Positions 1 to 13,300 of a stretch of DNA of 64,000 bases are shown piece by piece. How positions within the stretch are numbered: the stretch's first letter is position 1; every line of letters starts with the position of its first letter. Under the pieces are notes generated by a model, which had not been told where the DNA came from, made no database searches, and saw only the letters and a program-made list of their open reading frames with translations. Origin of the DNA: Nocardiopsis gilva YIM 90087. Lineage in GTDB: Bacteria > Actinomycetota > Actinomycetes > Streptosporangiales > Streptosporangiaceae. Where the stretch lies: contig NZ_CP022753.1 in NCBI RefSeq assembly GCF_002263495.1, positions 4,216,001 through 4,280,000 on the forward strand, given 5' to 3'. A program made the position numbers and the translations under genes.

Positions 1-952
1 CCAAGCGCGAAGCCTTGCGGCGCGCGTAGACGGCGTGCTTATAGGCCAGCTCGGGGTCCTCGTCCAGCAGCTGTCCGGCCATAACCAGGTGGCGGCCGAC
101 GACCTCAGCGAGGGTGCGCGGCAGCGAGCCGAGCTCGCGGCGAGCCTCGGCATCGAGCTGCGAGATGGTCACGTCATCAGGGAGCGCGGGAGCGATGTCC
201 CGGGGATCGCGCTCCTCGTTGCGGCGATCGCGCCGATCCCGGTCATCGCGGCTGGGACGGTCAGACCGGTTCGGGCGACGGTCGCGGTCGAAGCGCCCAC
301 CCGAGCGGCGATCATCAGAGCGGAACGAACGGCCATCGCGTCCCTGCCCCTGGCGGTCGCGCCGGCCACCCCGGTCATCGCGGCTGTCGGACCAGTCCCG
401 CCTGCGCTCGCCGCCGCCACCGCCGCGGTAACCGGAACGGTCGTCACGGCGGCCCTCACCGCCGCGGTAACCCGAGCGGTCATCGCGACGGCCCTCACCG
501 CCGCGGTAACCCGAGCGGTCATCGCGACGGCCCTCACCGCCGCGGTAACCCGAGCGGTCATCGCGACGGCCCTCACCGCCGCGGTAACCCGAGCGGTCAT
601 CGCGACGGCCCTCACCGCCGCGGTAACCCGAGCGGTCATCGCGACGGCCCTCACCGCCGCGGTAACCCGAGCGGTCATCGCGACGGCCCTCACCGCCGCG
701 GTAACCCGAGCGGTCATCGCGACGGCCTTCGCCGCCGCGGTAACCCGAGCGGTCACCGTCGCGGAAGCGGCCGCCTCTAGCGCCCGATCCTCCGCGGTCT
801 TCTCCACGGTCGCCGCCCGCTCGGCCGTAACCCGACCGGGAACGGTCGCCACTGCCGCCGTTCCTGCGACCACCGGAACCCCCAGGGCGGTGCCCCCTGT
901 TGTTGCGAGCTCCGGAGCCGTCGCGGCCCCCCGATCGGCTGTCGTCAGTCAT
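1..952 (-). CDS. RGG-repeat protein with TPR-like C-terminal domain (5' part; continues beyond base 1)
   Basis: The minus-strand frame opens with ATG at 952 (MTDDSRSGGRDG) and runs off the window edge, giving 317 visible codons. Residues 1 to about 240 are a basic, disordered segment of RGG, RDD and SGYRGG motifs. They include nine 13-residue repeats. The last visible 65 or so residues turn into an ordinary helical domain: LPDDVTISQLDAEARREL, then RHLVMAGQLLDEDPELAYKHA. That pattern is typical of the TPR-like proteins found near tyrS in actinobacteria (Mycobacterium tuberculosis Rv1691 type, recalled from knowledge). RGG tracts usually bind RNA or drive condensation, so an RNA-associated role is inferred. 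The function of the conserved domain is unknown. An RNA helicase tail was considered, but no helicase motif is visible. Confidence 0.75.
   Translation of the reverse strand, partial: MTDDSRSGGRDGSGARNNRGHRPGGSGGRRNGGSGDRSRSGYGRAGGDRGEDRGGSGARGGRFRDGDRSGYRGGEGRRDDRSGYRGGEGRRDDRSGYRGGEGRRDDRSGYRGGEGRRDDRSGYRGGEGRRDDRSGYRGGEGRRDDRSGYRGGEGRRDDRSGYRGGEGRRDDRSGYRGGGGGERRRDWSDSRDDRGGRRDRQGQGRDGRSFRSDDRRSGGRFDRDRRPNRSDRPSRDDRDRRDRRNEERDPRDIAPALPDDVTISQLDAEARRELGSLPRTLAEVVGRHLVMAGQLLDEDPELAYKHAVYARRKASRL
423..773 (-). repeat. Nine 39-bp in-frame tandem repeats (13-residue SGYRGGEGRRDDR unit)
   Basis: CCGCGGTAA recurs exactly every 39 bases, at 423, 462, 501, 540, 579, 618, 657, 696 and 735. The inner units are nearly identical; the first and last have diverged. 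Because 39 is a multiple of three, copy-number change keeps the reading frame of the RGG protein. There are no unique spacers between units, so this is not a CRISPR array. Confidence 0.95.
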
Positions 953-971
953 TACCCGTCCGTAAGCAGTC

Positions 972-1001
972 AAAAGCGCTGCCACCTACTCGTAGCAGCG
1001 C
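972..1001 (-). terminator. Hairpin plus T run just upstream of the RGG gene
   Basis: Read on the minus strand, GCGCTGC (1001-995) and GCAGCGC (982-976) form a 7-bp stem with a 12-base loop. TTTT follows (975-972). The structure ends only 20 bases before the ATG at 952. It could terminate transcription arriving from upstream, or act as a leader attenuator. Only the geometry supports this. Confidence 0.4.
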
Positions 1002-1429
1002 ATTGTGATTCCCGGTCATCCCACTTTACGCCATCATGCCCCTGGCCCGGCCCAGCCCAAGGGCCCGCCAGATCGGTTGCAACCGGCAATGCCTCACACC
1101 GCACCAAATCGGCAGCGGTGAGACGGGCGTCGACCTGAACGAGCACGGCGGATCCGCGTTACGGCCACCGCTGGGCCCCCTCGCCATCCATGTGGGCCAG
1201 AGCGGTGCCGCGCTGCCCTGAGGGCAGCTCAGCGTCGCGCCTTGCCACAGGCACGGGCGTCCACGCCATCGCTCCCCCGCGGCTCTCAGCCAGCTGCCGG
1301 TGGGGGACGATGGGTACATGCGCGAGGACGACACCCATCGGAAGACGCCACAGGGATGGCATGTCCACCTGACGTCTACCCGCGCAGACGACCTCGGAGC
1401 GATTCGCCAGCCAGACGTTGCGGAGAATC
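1002..1429. other. Gap with no convincing gene
   Basis: Several overlapping reading frames of 60-135 codons exist on both strands here. None resembles a known family, and none has a good ribosome-binding site or convincing codon bias. The minus frame ending at 1159 (97 codons) is the least implausible, but it overlaps the VOC fragment by a few codons and is left uncalled. Confidence 0.5.
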
Positions 1430-1666
1430 TCAAAGGTCGATGGCCCGCTCATGACGCGGCTCGTACATTCCTATCTCACCGCCGCCCGGCAGCCGGAACC
1501 TTGTCAGCCGCCCCCAGCCGGCATCCGTGATCGGCTGTGTGAAGTCGACCCCTTTCGCGGTCAGTTCCCGCATGGTCGCTTCAACGTCATCGCACATGAA
1601 ATAGAACTCGTGCGACTCCAAACTCTCCGTAGGATGCACGGCGATCTCGGCTGGTGGCAGCGTCAG
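1430..1666 (-). pseudogene. C-terminal half of a VOC/glyoxalase-like protein
   Basis: The codons after LPPAEIAVHP encode a classic second half of a VOC domain: HEFYFMCDDVEATMREL, then a GVDFTQPI segment, a GWGRLTRFRLPGG strand and EIGMYEPRH. Intact family members are about 120-130 residues long, so roughly the first half is missing. It is not found on the other side of the transposon remnant, so the two halves were not simply separated. The frame terminates at 1430 with its probable native stop. Confidence 0.75.
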
Positions 1667-1669
1667 CTT

Positions 1670-1689
1670 CTCGGCCCTAAAGGACCGAG
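1670..1689 (-). repeat. Right-end hairpin of the TnpB element
   Basis: CTCGGTCC and GGGCCGAG pair (one G-T pair) around a TTTA loop. The hairpin sits at the boundary between TnpB-like and VOC-like codons. A short subterminal hairpin at the tnpB 3' side is the usual right-end structure of IS200/IS605 elements and overlaps their guide RNA. No terminal inverted repeats are expected for this class. Confidence 0.55.
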
Positions 1690-2591
1690 CTTGCAAGTGA
1701 ACGTCCCCACTGGCTGTGAGGAGTTCCCCGCGTTTGGCCTGCGAACCTAAGGGGTTCGCGGGTGGGACGTGTGACTTCCGCCCCGCGTTCCACACAGCCT
1801 CTCCCCGGTGGGAGATGTTGTGGGAAGCATTCCGGTCCGCGTGGGCAACGACCCGACATCCCCGGCAAATAAAAGTCCCCTGGTCAACACGGTTGCGCTT
1901 GTCGACGTGGCCGCACTCGGCGCACGTCTGCGACGTGTAAGCAGGGTCGACGAACACCAGCGGCACACCAGCACGGCGCGCCTTGTAGGTGATGAACTGT
2001 CCGAGTCGGGCGAACGCCCATGAGTGCAGGGCGACCCGTTGGGGCTTGCGAAGCCGTACCCTCTGCCGGATGCCCGTGAGTCCTTCCAGGGCGATACCGG
2101 CCGAGGTGCGTTCAGCCTCGGTCACGATGCGTTTCGAAATGACGTGGTTGGTGTCCTTAGCGTGCCGTTGCTCTCTGCGAGCACGCTTCTTAAGCAGCCG
2201 CTTAGCGGACTTGGTTCCCTTAGCTTGGAGTTTGGCGCGTAGCCGCTGCTGGCGACGCCGGTACCGGTTGAGCTTGCGTCCGGCTGCCAGGTATCCCGTG
2301 GACGTGGTGGCGATGTTGGCGATACCGAGGTCAACCCCGATGAACCCGTCCGGTTCATAGACGTTGGGGTCGGGAACATCGCACGTGGCGACCAGGTAGA
2401 ACGTTCCGTCGCGCAACACCAGGTCGGATTCACCTTGGCGGGACTCACGCAGCATCTTGCCCGCCTCTGGCGAGCACGCGAATCGCACGGCCTTCATTCG
2501 CCCGCGAACCGTCCACATGGACACGGTTTGCGCGTCGTGGTTCCACGAAAGCGAACGGTCGTCGTAAGGCTGTGCCGCATCCTGGCGGAAC

Positions 2592-2681
2592 GTGATCGGC
2601 GTGGACTCCACGCGCTACGACAAGCTCGCGGTCCGCTACGAGGCGACTGTCCTCGTAGCGGCCATCAACGAGTGGCTGTGA
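2592..2681 (+). pseudogene. IS5-type transposase C-terminal remnant
   Basis: Plus-strand codons read VDSTRYDKLAVRYEATVLV, then AAINEWL and TGA at 2679-2681. The RYDK...YEA...INEWL pattern is the usual extreme C terminus of IS5/IS4-type DDE transposases. Nothing upstream matches the rest of such a protein; instead the sequence runs directly into the truncated tnpB on the opposite strand. This is a deletion scar where two insertion sequences met. Confidence 0.65.
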
Positions 2682-2730
2682 CCAGCGCCGTTGTGAAGAG
2701 TGGGCAGATGGCTTGTGGATTTCGGGCGGT

Positions 2731-3537
2731 TCAGAGATTGATGGTGTGTTCGGTGAACTGGCCGCAGGAGCGGAAACCCAGGCGGCGGTAGACGGGCTCG
2801 CCGTCGGCGGACGCCTGCAGGACCGCGATGCGGTGGTCTCGGTCGCGGGCCGTGCGGAGCGCGGCCAGCGTGATGGCACCTCCGTAGCCACGTCGGCGGT
2901 GGGCGGCCAGAGTGCAGATGTTGTAGACCCCTGCAACCCCCGCGTGATGAAACACTTCGGCCGAACAGACCGGACGGCCCTCCACGTAGCCGACCAGGTA
3001 ACAGGCCGGGCAGTGTGCGGCCAGTGCCTGCGGGGCGGCCTGGGCGAAGAAGCGGCGGACGGTGTCAGCGGGCGGGGTCCAGTTCGCAGCGAGAACCGTG
3101 GCGTAGTCGGCGAGTTGTTCGGGCGTGGCCACCGTCTGGATGTCCAGTCCCTGGGCGGCGGGCAGTGACAGGGTGTCGTCCAGTTCGGCCCACATGGCCG
3201 CCTCGCGTTCGGACGCTGGCAGACCGGCCGCCATCAGGCGGGCGGTGAGGTCCGGTGGTGTCGAGGCAGGCCCCACCCACCAGGAGAAACGGCGGCCGGT
3301 GCGAGCCAGCGTCCGAGCGGTCTCGGTGATACGTGCCGGGGCGGTGGCGGAGCTGAAGCGGGCTGAGGCAACGATATTGAAAGTGTCGTCGTCCAGGCCG
3401 CTGTCGGCGACCAGGAGGTCACCGGTCTCTGTGACGGCCGCACCGGTCATGCTCCGATGCAGGTGACAGGCATGTTCCGCCAGGTTCCGTTCCATCCTGT
3501 CCATCAAGTCGGCTTCATTGAGAAGATGGGCATTCAT
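2731..3537 (-). CDS. GNAT-family N-acetyltransferase
   Basis: The product is 268 residues from ATG 3537 ([11 protein letters not shown]). The open frame extends back to 3630, but those codons are rich in unlikely residues, so the internal ATG is preferred. The C-terminal half carries the GNAT fold: a [14 protein letters not shown] strand, then a [18 protein letters not shown] motif with the R-R-x-G-Y-G acetyl-CoA pyrophosphate loop, and a final VYRRLGF segment. The N-terminal half may be a degenerate second acetyltransferase repeat. The substrate cannot be told. It is flanked by the IS remnants and the DUF222 gene, so it may be part of a mobile or variable region. Confidence 0.8.
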   Translation of the reverse strand: MNAHLLNEADLMDRMERNLAEHACHLHRSMTGAAVTETGDLLVADSGLDDDTFNIVASARFSSATAPARITETARTLARTGRRFSWWVGPASTPPDLTARLMAAGLPASEREAAMWAELDDTLSLPAAQGLDIQTVATPEQLADYATVLAANWTPPADTVRRFFAQAAPQALAAHCPACYLVGYVEGRPVCSAEVFHHAGVAGVYNICTLAAHRRRGYGGAITLAALRTARDRDHRIAVLQASADGEPVYRRLGFRSCGQFTEHTINL

Positions 3538-3633
3538 AGCAATTGATTCCAGCATGACACTGCGAAGGTCGCACGTGATTTTGGGGGTCCGCCGACGGTG
3601 TCGCGTTGGCGACCAGCACATTCGATACACACC

Positions 3634-5550
3634 CTAAGGCGGTCGCGACCTCTGCTCCCTCGCCCGAACGCTGCCGACCGCAACTCCGCAGAACCGGCCC
3701 TCGGTGCACAGGAGACCAGTGAGCGGGAACGGCTCCCGCTCCCATCGATTCTCCTTACCGGGCGTCCACAAGACACACACTGTCCCTCGCTCTACCGGAG
3801 AGAAGGGCACTTCGTGCGCACCGCACGCCATTGTCGGCAGCGCTTGAACGGTGTCTCTGGTACGGGAATAGTGAATCGCCTCCCGTGAGACCGCCTGCCC
3901 GGGCAAAGATGCCGGATGTCGATCTCTCCCCTGATGGCAATGCTCTTCCCCCATCTGTCCCAGTGGCCGATCAACGACGTCCGGTGGTGCGGCGCGGGTA
4001 TCGACGCCTCTGTCAGCGAGTCCGCGGATTGAAGGCATGCCGATGGCCCGCCGGGCACACGTCACCGGCGGACCAACCACCACCCACTCCCAGGCCGAGG
4101 GCCTATGAGCAGCCCGCATCCGGACCCGGATCCGGTCCGGGATCCGGTGGTGGATCGGCGCCGCCCTCACCCCGCCGGACTCCTCAGCCGAGGACGGGCA
4201 CCCCGGTGGGGGCGGTCGGTGCGGTGGGGCGGTCGGGTCCGCCGGCGCCCGCGGCGGCGGGCACGGTGGGTGTGGCCTGCGTCGCGGGCGGGGCCGCTGG
4301 GCCCAGCCGCGCTCCCGCGCCCGGCGGTGTTCCTTCTCCAGGTTGTGGAACCGGCACAACGGCTGGGCGTTGGACAGGTCGGATCGGCCCCCGTCCCACC
4401 AGGCAACCTTGTGGTCGGCCTGGCACCACGCGATCGGCCGGTCGCACCCGCCCTGCCAGGCACACCTCTGGCGCTGCACCAGCAGCGCGGTGCGCACCGC
4501 CGGGGAGAACAGCCGCTGGGCGTATCCCACATCCAGCGGCTGCCCGCTGACCGGATCGGTTACTACCCGCCGCAGCACGCCGTCGGTGGCGTGCGCCCGG
4601 GCCGCCGAGGCCGGCCACAGGGTGCCGTACTCACTGACCGCCGGACCCGCCCCCTGCTCACCTTGCAGCAGGTCGAGTCCCACCACCAACGCCACCGGGT
4701 TGGCACCGGCCCTGCGGCGCGGCGCCTGCTCGGCGGGCAGCTCCACCACGGTCTGGCACATCTCGACCAACGCGTCATGGGTGCGCTGGTAGGAAGAGCG
4801 CTCCTCCCCCTCCTTCTTCGGTGGGGCCAGGAAGGCGTCCAGCGCGTTGCGCAACACATCCCCCGATGCCTCGTCGCCCCAGGCCTCCAGGTGGAAGGAG
4901 TCATCCATCCCCCGGGTGAACTTCGCACCCCGGCCCGCGTAGCGGTCCTGGTACTCCTTCTCCTGACGCGCCGGATCCAGGGTGTAGCGCAACCGCCGCC
5001 CGACCTGGTCGATCCCCCACACCGTCACCCCGGGCTCACACGCCAGCCCCAACAACGGACCCTCAGCCGTGTGGGCGAACGCCTCGGCCTCCGGCCACCG
5101 CTGCACCGACCGGCAGGCCAGGCCCTCGTTGACCCAGTGGGCGATGCGCTCCAGCTTCGCCAGAGAGATCTCGCCGGCTTCATAGGCGTGCTCGGACTCC
5201 TCCAGATGCGCCGAGCGGTGGGCCAACGAGGACAGCTGGCGCGCCTCGGCCGGAGACCGGTGCGCGGTGTGCTGCAACCAATGCGACAGCCTGAACTGCC
5301 CCGAGCCCACCAGCCCACCACGCGCCTCGAACACCCCCGCCGCATCCGCACACGCCAGCTTCACCTCATCCAGGCCCCGCAGGACCTGGATCAGGTCCTC
5401 GCCCACGGTGTGCTCAGCCCCCGGCGGGATGTCGGCCCCAGCCACCTCGCCCAACACCTCAGCAGCACGCCGCAGGCACGCCACCGCCTCGCCCGCACCG
5501 CCACCCGGCGGCCGGGAGGAAGAAGGGGTGAAACCCGCGCCATCGCTCAT
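3634..5550 (-). CDS. DUF222 / HNH endonuclease-like protein (13E12 family) with abnormal C-terminal read-through
   Basis: Residues 1 to about 440 are a standard actinobacterial DUF222-HNH protein. A helical DUF222 region (SHWLQHTAHRSPAEARQL...LAKLERIAHWV) is followed by an HNH domain with CAWQGGCDRP, WCQADHKVAWWDGG and LCRFHNLEKEHRRARERGW. Family members normally stop soon after that point. Here the frame continues for about 200 residues of arginine/proline-rich and then non-descript sequence to 3634. Two alternative frames stop near 4184 and 4167, so the native stop was probably lost by an indel between about 4180 and 4330. Such genes are multicopy in actinomycetes; their role is unclear (possibly mobile-element linked). 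No partner gene is visible. Confidence 0.8.
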   Translation of the reverse strand: MSDGAGFTPSSSRPPGGGAGEAVACLRRAAEVLGEVAGADIPPGAEHTVGEDLIQVLRGLDEVKLACADAAGVFEARGGLVGSGQFRLSHWLQHTAHRSPAEARQLSSLAHRSAHLEESEHAYEAGEISLAKLERIAHWVNEGLACRSVQRWPEAEAFAHTAEGPLLGLACEPGVTVWGIDQVGRRLRYTLDPARQEKEYQDRYAGRGAKFTRGMDDSFHLEAWGDEASGDVLRNALDAFLAPPKKEGEERSSYQRTHDALVEMCQTVVELPAEQAPRRRAGANPVALVVGLDLLQGEQGAGPAVSEYGTLWPASAARAHATDGVLRRVVTDPVSGQPLDVGYAQRLFSPAVRTALLVQRQRCAWQGGCDRPIAWCQADHKVAWWDGGRSDLSNAQPLCRFHNLEKEHRRARERGWAQRPRPRRRPHPPCPPPRAPADPTAPPHRPPPPGCPSSAEESGGVRAAPIHHRIPDRIRVRMRAAHRPSAWEWVVVGPPVTCARRAIGMPSIRGLADRGVDTRAAPPDVVDRPLGQMGEEHCHQGRDRHPASLPGQAVSREAIHYSRTRDTVQALPTMACGAHEVPFSPVERGTVCVLWTPGKENRWEREPFPLTGLLCTEGRFCGVAVGSVRAREQRSRPP

Positions 5551-5837
5551 ACATCCAAGCTAGAAACCCCACCCCGACGGTGTCGCAACAAATTTCCCGC
5601 CTGTGGATAAGTCGCACCCGCCACCCCGGGATCGACACGGCGCCCTCCCTGGGCGCCCCTGCGGCGACGGCGTCTCCCCGGTCGTCGTGCTCCCACAGGT
5701 GCGAGCAACCAGCGCCCCCGAAAACGCACCCTAACTCCGCCACCAACGACGCCGACAGGACCGCACCCCCACCTGGGGACCACCACCAGGGCGCCCCACC
5801 CCAACCCCGAATTCACATATTCACAATCAAGGGCGAC
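5551..5837. other. Gap between the DUF222 gene and the rRNA terminator
   Basis: No supported gene is present. Short frames on both strands are G/C-rich shadows without recognisable content. The region presumably carries the promoter of the DUF222 gene. Confidence 0.5.
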
Positions 5838-5876
5838 AAAAAGGAGGGAGACCACCCCAACAGGTGATCCCCCTCC
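5838..5876 (-). terminator. Intrinsic terminator of the rRNA operon
   Basis: On the minus strand a 14-bp stem (two G-U pairs), between 5876-5863 and 5856-5843, closes a 6-base loop. It is followed at once by TTTTT (5842-5838). It lies about 12 bases past the 5S gene. The geometry is textbook rho-independent. Confidence 0.9.
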
Positions 5877-5887
5877 CACAAAGAATG

Positions 5888-6004
5888 CGCGGCGGCGTCC
5901 TACTCTCCCACCCCCACCATGGAGGCAGTACCATCGGCGCTGAGGAACTTAACGACCGGGTTCGAAATGAGACCGGGTGTGACCCCTCGCAAAAACCACC
6001 GCAA
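5888..6004 (-). rRNA. rrf: 5S ribosomal RNA
   Basis: The antisense of the conserved 5S core is readable: CATTTCGAACCCGG, TTAAGTTCCTCAGCGCC, GATGGTACTGCC and GAGAGTAGG. The two ends pair as GCGGUGG/CCGCCGC (helix I). Ends are set from this helix and may be off by a few bases. About 170 bases separate it from the 23S 3' end. Confidence 0.9.
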
Positions 6005-6175
6005 CCCTAGAACCACCACCAACAAGGAAAAACCCCGCCAGCGTGGAAAACCACGGGCCGCGCTGACAAGCGCGTAACCATATCAAAAACAAAAACGATT
6101 CGTGTGCGAAATTACGCCAACACCCCGGGAACCACCCCGAAGGTGTTGATAGTGTGCGCGAGCACCCAGCCATCT

Positions 6176-11177
<5,002 letters not shown>

Positions 11178-11349
11178 GGCCAAACAACCCAACCATGCCG
11201 AAGCATGGCGGGTAAACCTGGAAGAGATAACCCTGACCGACCATGACTCGCATCATGGCCAATCAAAGGAACCCCGAGCACCCCGCAACCACCAAGGGTT
11301 CCGTGTGCTCAAAAGGGGCCAAAACAAACTTGGCTGAAAGAAAAACAAA

Positions 11350-11380
11350 CACGCGCTGTTGAGTTCTCAAGAAACAACCG
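11350..11380 (-). promoter_or_regulatory. boxA-like antitermination element in the rRNA leader
   Basis: The minus strand reads GTTTCTTGAGAACTCAACAG and then GCGCGTGTTT. The TTGAGAACTCAA core followed by a GTGTTT run is the conserved leader block seen in mycobacterial and other actinobacterial rRNA operons, where NusB/NusE-type antitermination and RNase processing signals lie. It is about 175 bases upstream of 16S. Confidence 0.65.
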
Positions 11381-11447
11381 CTCATCCCATACAAACCCGA
11401 CCGGGTTTTTCTGTTGAGGCGGTGCGTTCCGCTTTGTTATTTCTCCG

Positions 11448-11476
11448 AATTTACCAGATCAACCAATATCCGCCAA
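11448..11476 (-). promoter_or_regulatory. Candidate rRNA operon promoter
   Basis: On the minus strand TTGGCG (11476-11471) and TAAATT (11453-11448) are spaced by 17 bases, a reasonable sigma-70-type promoter, about 70 bases upstream of the boxA element. Further promoters upstream cannot be excluded, because the A/T-rich stretch extends to about 11540. Confidence 0.45.
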
Positions 11477-11900
11477 ATCGACGAATAAGTCGGAAGTGAT
11501 CTTGATAAAACGACTCTGAACATCTTCGAACCGGAGAACCGAGAGAAGATGTTACCACCCGAAACAAGCGCTCGGGCCGGGGCCTTCGGAGTCTCGCGCG
11601 GTCCGGCTGGAGGACCCTGAGGTCACTGGCCGTCCCGCATCGGCCTGCCAACAGTAGAGTCCGCGCACTGATACGTCAAATTGACCCTCGGATCAACGGC
11701 GATCGCCCTCAGAGCCGAGGTTTCGGACCCTGCGCGAGGTCCTCGCATCGATGCTCGCACGGCTGCTGCAGCAGACCCGTGCGGTATGTGTTGTTTTTTG
11801 GTCCAAAAATATGCCTTCCCCTGGGACCGTCGGCTTAAACGCCCCTCCGGCACCGATCTCGCCCCACCCACACCGTGGTGGCTCCGCGCATCGGAACGCA
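11477..11900. other. Gap between tyrS terminator and rRNA promoter
   Basis: No supported gene is present. The first 80 bases are unusually A/T-rich for this genome and probably form an upstream promoter region for the rRNA operon. The remainder contains only short shadow frames. Confidence 0.5.
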
Positions 11901-11939
11901 GCGTGCCCGTCCCGGGGACTGACCCCAGGACGGGCACGC
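11901..11939 (-). terminator. Hairpin downstream of tyrS
   Basis: GCGTGCCCGTCC and GGACGGGCACGC pair perfectly over 12 bp. The stem extends further through inner GGGG/CCCC bases. It lies 60 bases past the tyrS stop, with no T run, so it is a probable L-shaped actinobacterial terminator or mRNA-end stabiliser. Confidence 0.65.
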
Positions 11940-11998
11940 GACAAGCACCGAGTTAGCGATGACGCTGACCGACGGCACCCCTCGGTCAGGGCAGTGGC

Positions 11999-13300
11999 TC
12001 AGCCTGTCACGATGACGCCGCCGACGTTGCGCTTACCGCGGCGCAGCACGACGTACTGCCCATGGAGCACGTCCGCCTCCGCCACTCTCGCGTCGACGTC
12101 AGTGACCTTGGTGTTGTTGAGGTAGGCCCCGCCCTCCTGGATGGCGCGACGGGCCGCTGACTTGCTGGGCACCAGGCCAGTCGCGGCAAACAGGTCCACC
12201 AGCGGCGGAAGCTCCGCAACCGGACCCTGGACCTCGGCCTTCGGAACCTCGGACAGAGCGGCGCCGAGCGTCGGGGCATCGAGGTTGCTGAGGTCAGCCT
12301 GGCCGAAGAGCGCACGGCTCGCCTCGATGACCTTTTCGCACTCCTCCGCACCGTGCACCAGAGTGGTGAGCTCCTCAGCCAGCGCACGCTGGGCAGCGCG
12401 GGCAGCAGGGCGCTCGGCGGTCTGGCGTTCCAGGTCTTCGATCTCCTCCTGGGAGCGGAAGCTGAAGACCTTGAGGTAGCGGACGACGTCGCGGTCGTCG
12501 GCGTTGAACCAGAACTGGTAGAAGGCGTACGGAGTGGTCAGCGTGGGGTCGAGCCACACGGTGCCGGTCTCGGTCTTGCCGAACTTGGTGCCGTCGCTCT
12601 TGGTCAGCAGGTTGGTCGTCAGGGCGTGCGCCTGGCCGTGCGGATTGTTGCCGTCGATCCGACGGATGAGGTCCAGCCCCGCCGTGATGTTGCCCCACTG
12701 GTCGCTGCCACCGATCTGCAACGTGCACCCGAACCGGCGGTACAGCTCGACGTAGTCGTAGGACTGCAGGAGCACGTAGCTGAACTCCGTGTAGCTCATG
12801 CCCTCGCCGTCGAGGCGGCTCTTGACGGTCTCGCGCGCGAGCATCTGATTGATGCTGAAGTGCTTGCCGACGTCGCGGAGCAGCTCGATGGCGCTCATGG
12901 ACCCGAGCCAGTCGGCGTTGTTGCTGAGGACGGCATCTGTGGGCTGCTCCTGCTCCCCCTCGGGGGTGAAGCGCAGGAAGGCGGACAGCTGTTTGCCGAG
13001 GACCTGCACCCATTCCCGGATCGTCTCGACCGAGTTCAGTATGCGCTCGGCGGTGGGCTTGGGGTCGCCGATAAGGCCCGTACCGCCGCCAACGAGGGCG
13101 ATGGGACGGTGCCCCGCCCTCTGGAACCGGGCCAGCGTCAGAATCTGGGTGAGGTGACCGACGTGCAGGCTCCCCGCTGTCGGGTCGAAGCCGCAATAGA
13201 GCGTGACCGGACCATCGGCGAGGGCCTTGCGGAGTTCGTCAAGGTCGGTTGTCTGCGCGAGGAGGCCGCGCCACTCGAGTTCGTCGATGATGTCGGTCAC
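11999..13300 (-). CDS. tyrS: Tyrosyl-tRNA synthetase
   Basis: This cytoplasmic class I aminoacyl-tRNA synthetase charges tRNA-Tyr with tyrosine. The product is 433 residues, the normal bacterial length. The Rossmann catalytic domain has CGFDPTAGSLHVGHL with the HIGH-type HVGH at residues 46-49, then the SDQWGNI tyrosine/ATP segment near 199. The KMSKS-type loop KFGKT is at 239-243, and a C-terminal S4 RNA-binding domain covers about 365-425 (SKSAARRAIQEGGAYLN). It is monocistronic: the next minus-strand gene upstream starts 360 bases away. No T-box consensus is visible in its leader. Confidence 0.98.
   Translation of the reverse strand: MTDIIDELEWRGLLAQTTDLDELRKALADGPVTLYCGFDPTAGSLHVGHLTQILTLARFQRAGHRPIALVGGGTGLIGDPKPTAERILNSVETIREWVQVLGKQLSAFLRFTPEGEQEQPTDAVLSNNADWLGSMSAIELLRDVGKHFSINQMLARETVKSRLDGEGMSYTEFSYVLLQSYDYVELYRRFGCTLQIGGSDQWGNITAGLDLIRRIDGNNPHGQAHALTTNLLTKSDGTKFGKTETGTVWLDPTLTTPYAFYQFWFNADDRDVVRYLKVFSFRSQEEIEDLERQTAERPAARAAQRALAEELTTLVHGAEECEKVIEASRALFGQADLSNLDAPTLGAALSEVPKAEVQGPVAELPPLVDLFAATGLVPSKSAARRAIQEGGAYLNNTKVTDVDARVAEADVLHGQYVVLRRGKRNVGGVIVTG

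Larger units (their letters stand above)
1430..2611 (-). pseudogene. N-truncated IS605-family TnpB (OrfB) fused in frame to a VOC-protein remnant
   Basis: This 393-codon frame starts at GTG 2611, three codons after an in-frame TAG. Residues 5 to about 300 match the later part of TnpB, the RNA-guided nuclease encoded by IS200/IS605-type elements. The RuvC-I aspartate (GVDLGIANIA), RuvC-II glutamate (ALEGLTGIR), zinc knuckle (TCAECGH then ICRGC) and RuvC-III aspartate (HADRNASHNI) are all present. About 150 N-terminal residues normally preceding this are missing, so the protein is probably inactive despite its intact catalytic residues. The tail (about residues 318-393) belongs to a different family, VOC/glyoxalase. 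The fusion implies that the element inserted into a VOC gene and lost its own stop. Whether the chimera is translated is unknown. Confidence 0.8.

Noticed and set aside
423-773. CRISPR-like array of 39-base repeats
   Set aside because: The repeats are contiguous with no spacers and are in frame within a protein gene.
35-1138. Long alanine/threonine-rich plus-strand frame
   Set aside because: It is the antisense shadow of the RGG repeats; its composition comes only from repeat periodicity.
1026-1452. Minus-strand frames of 97 and 135 codons
   Set aside because: They have no ribosome-binding site, no family resemblance and atypical residue use.
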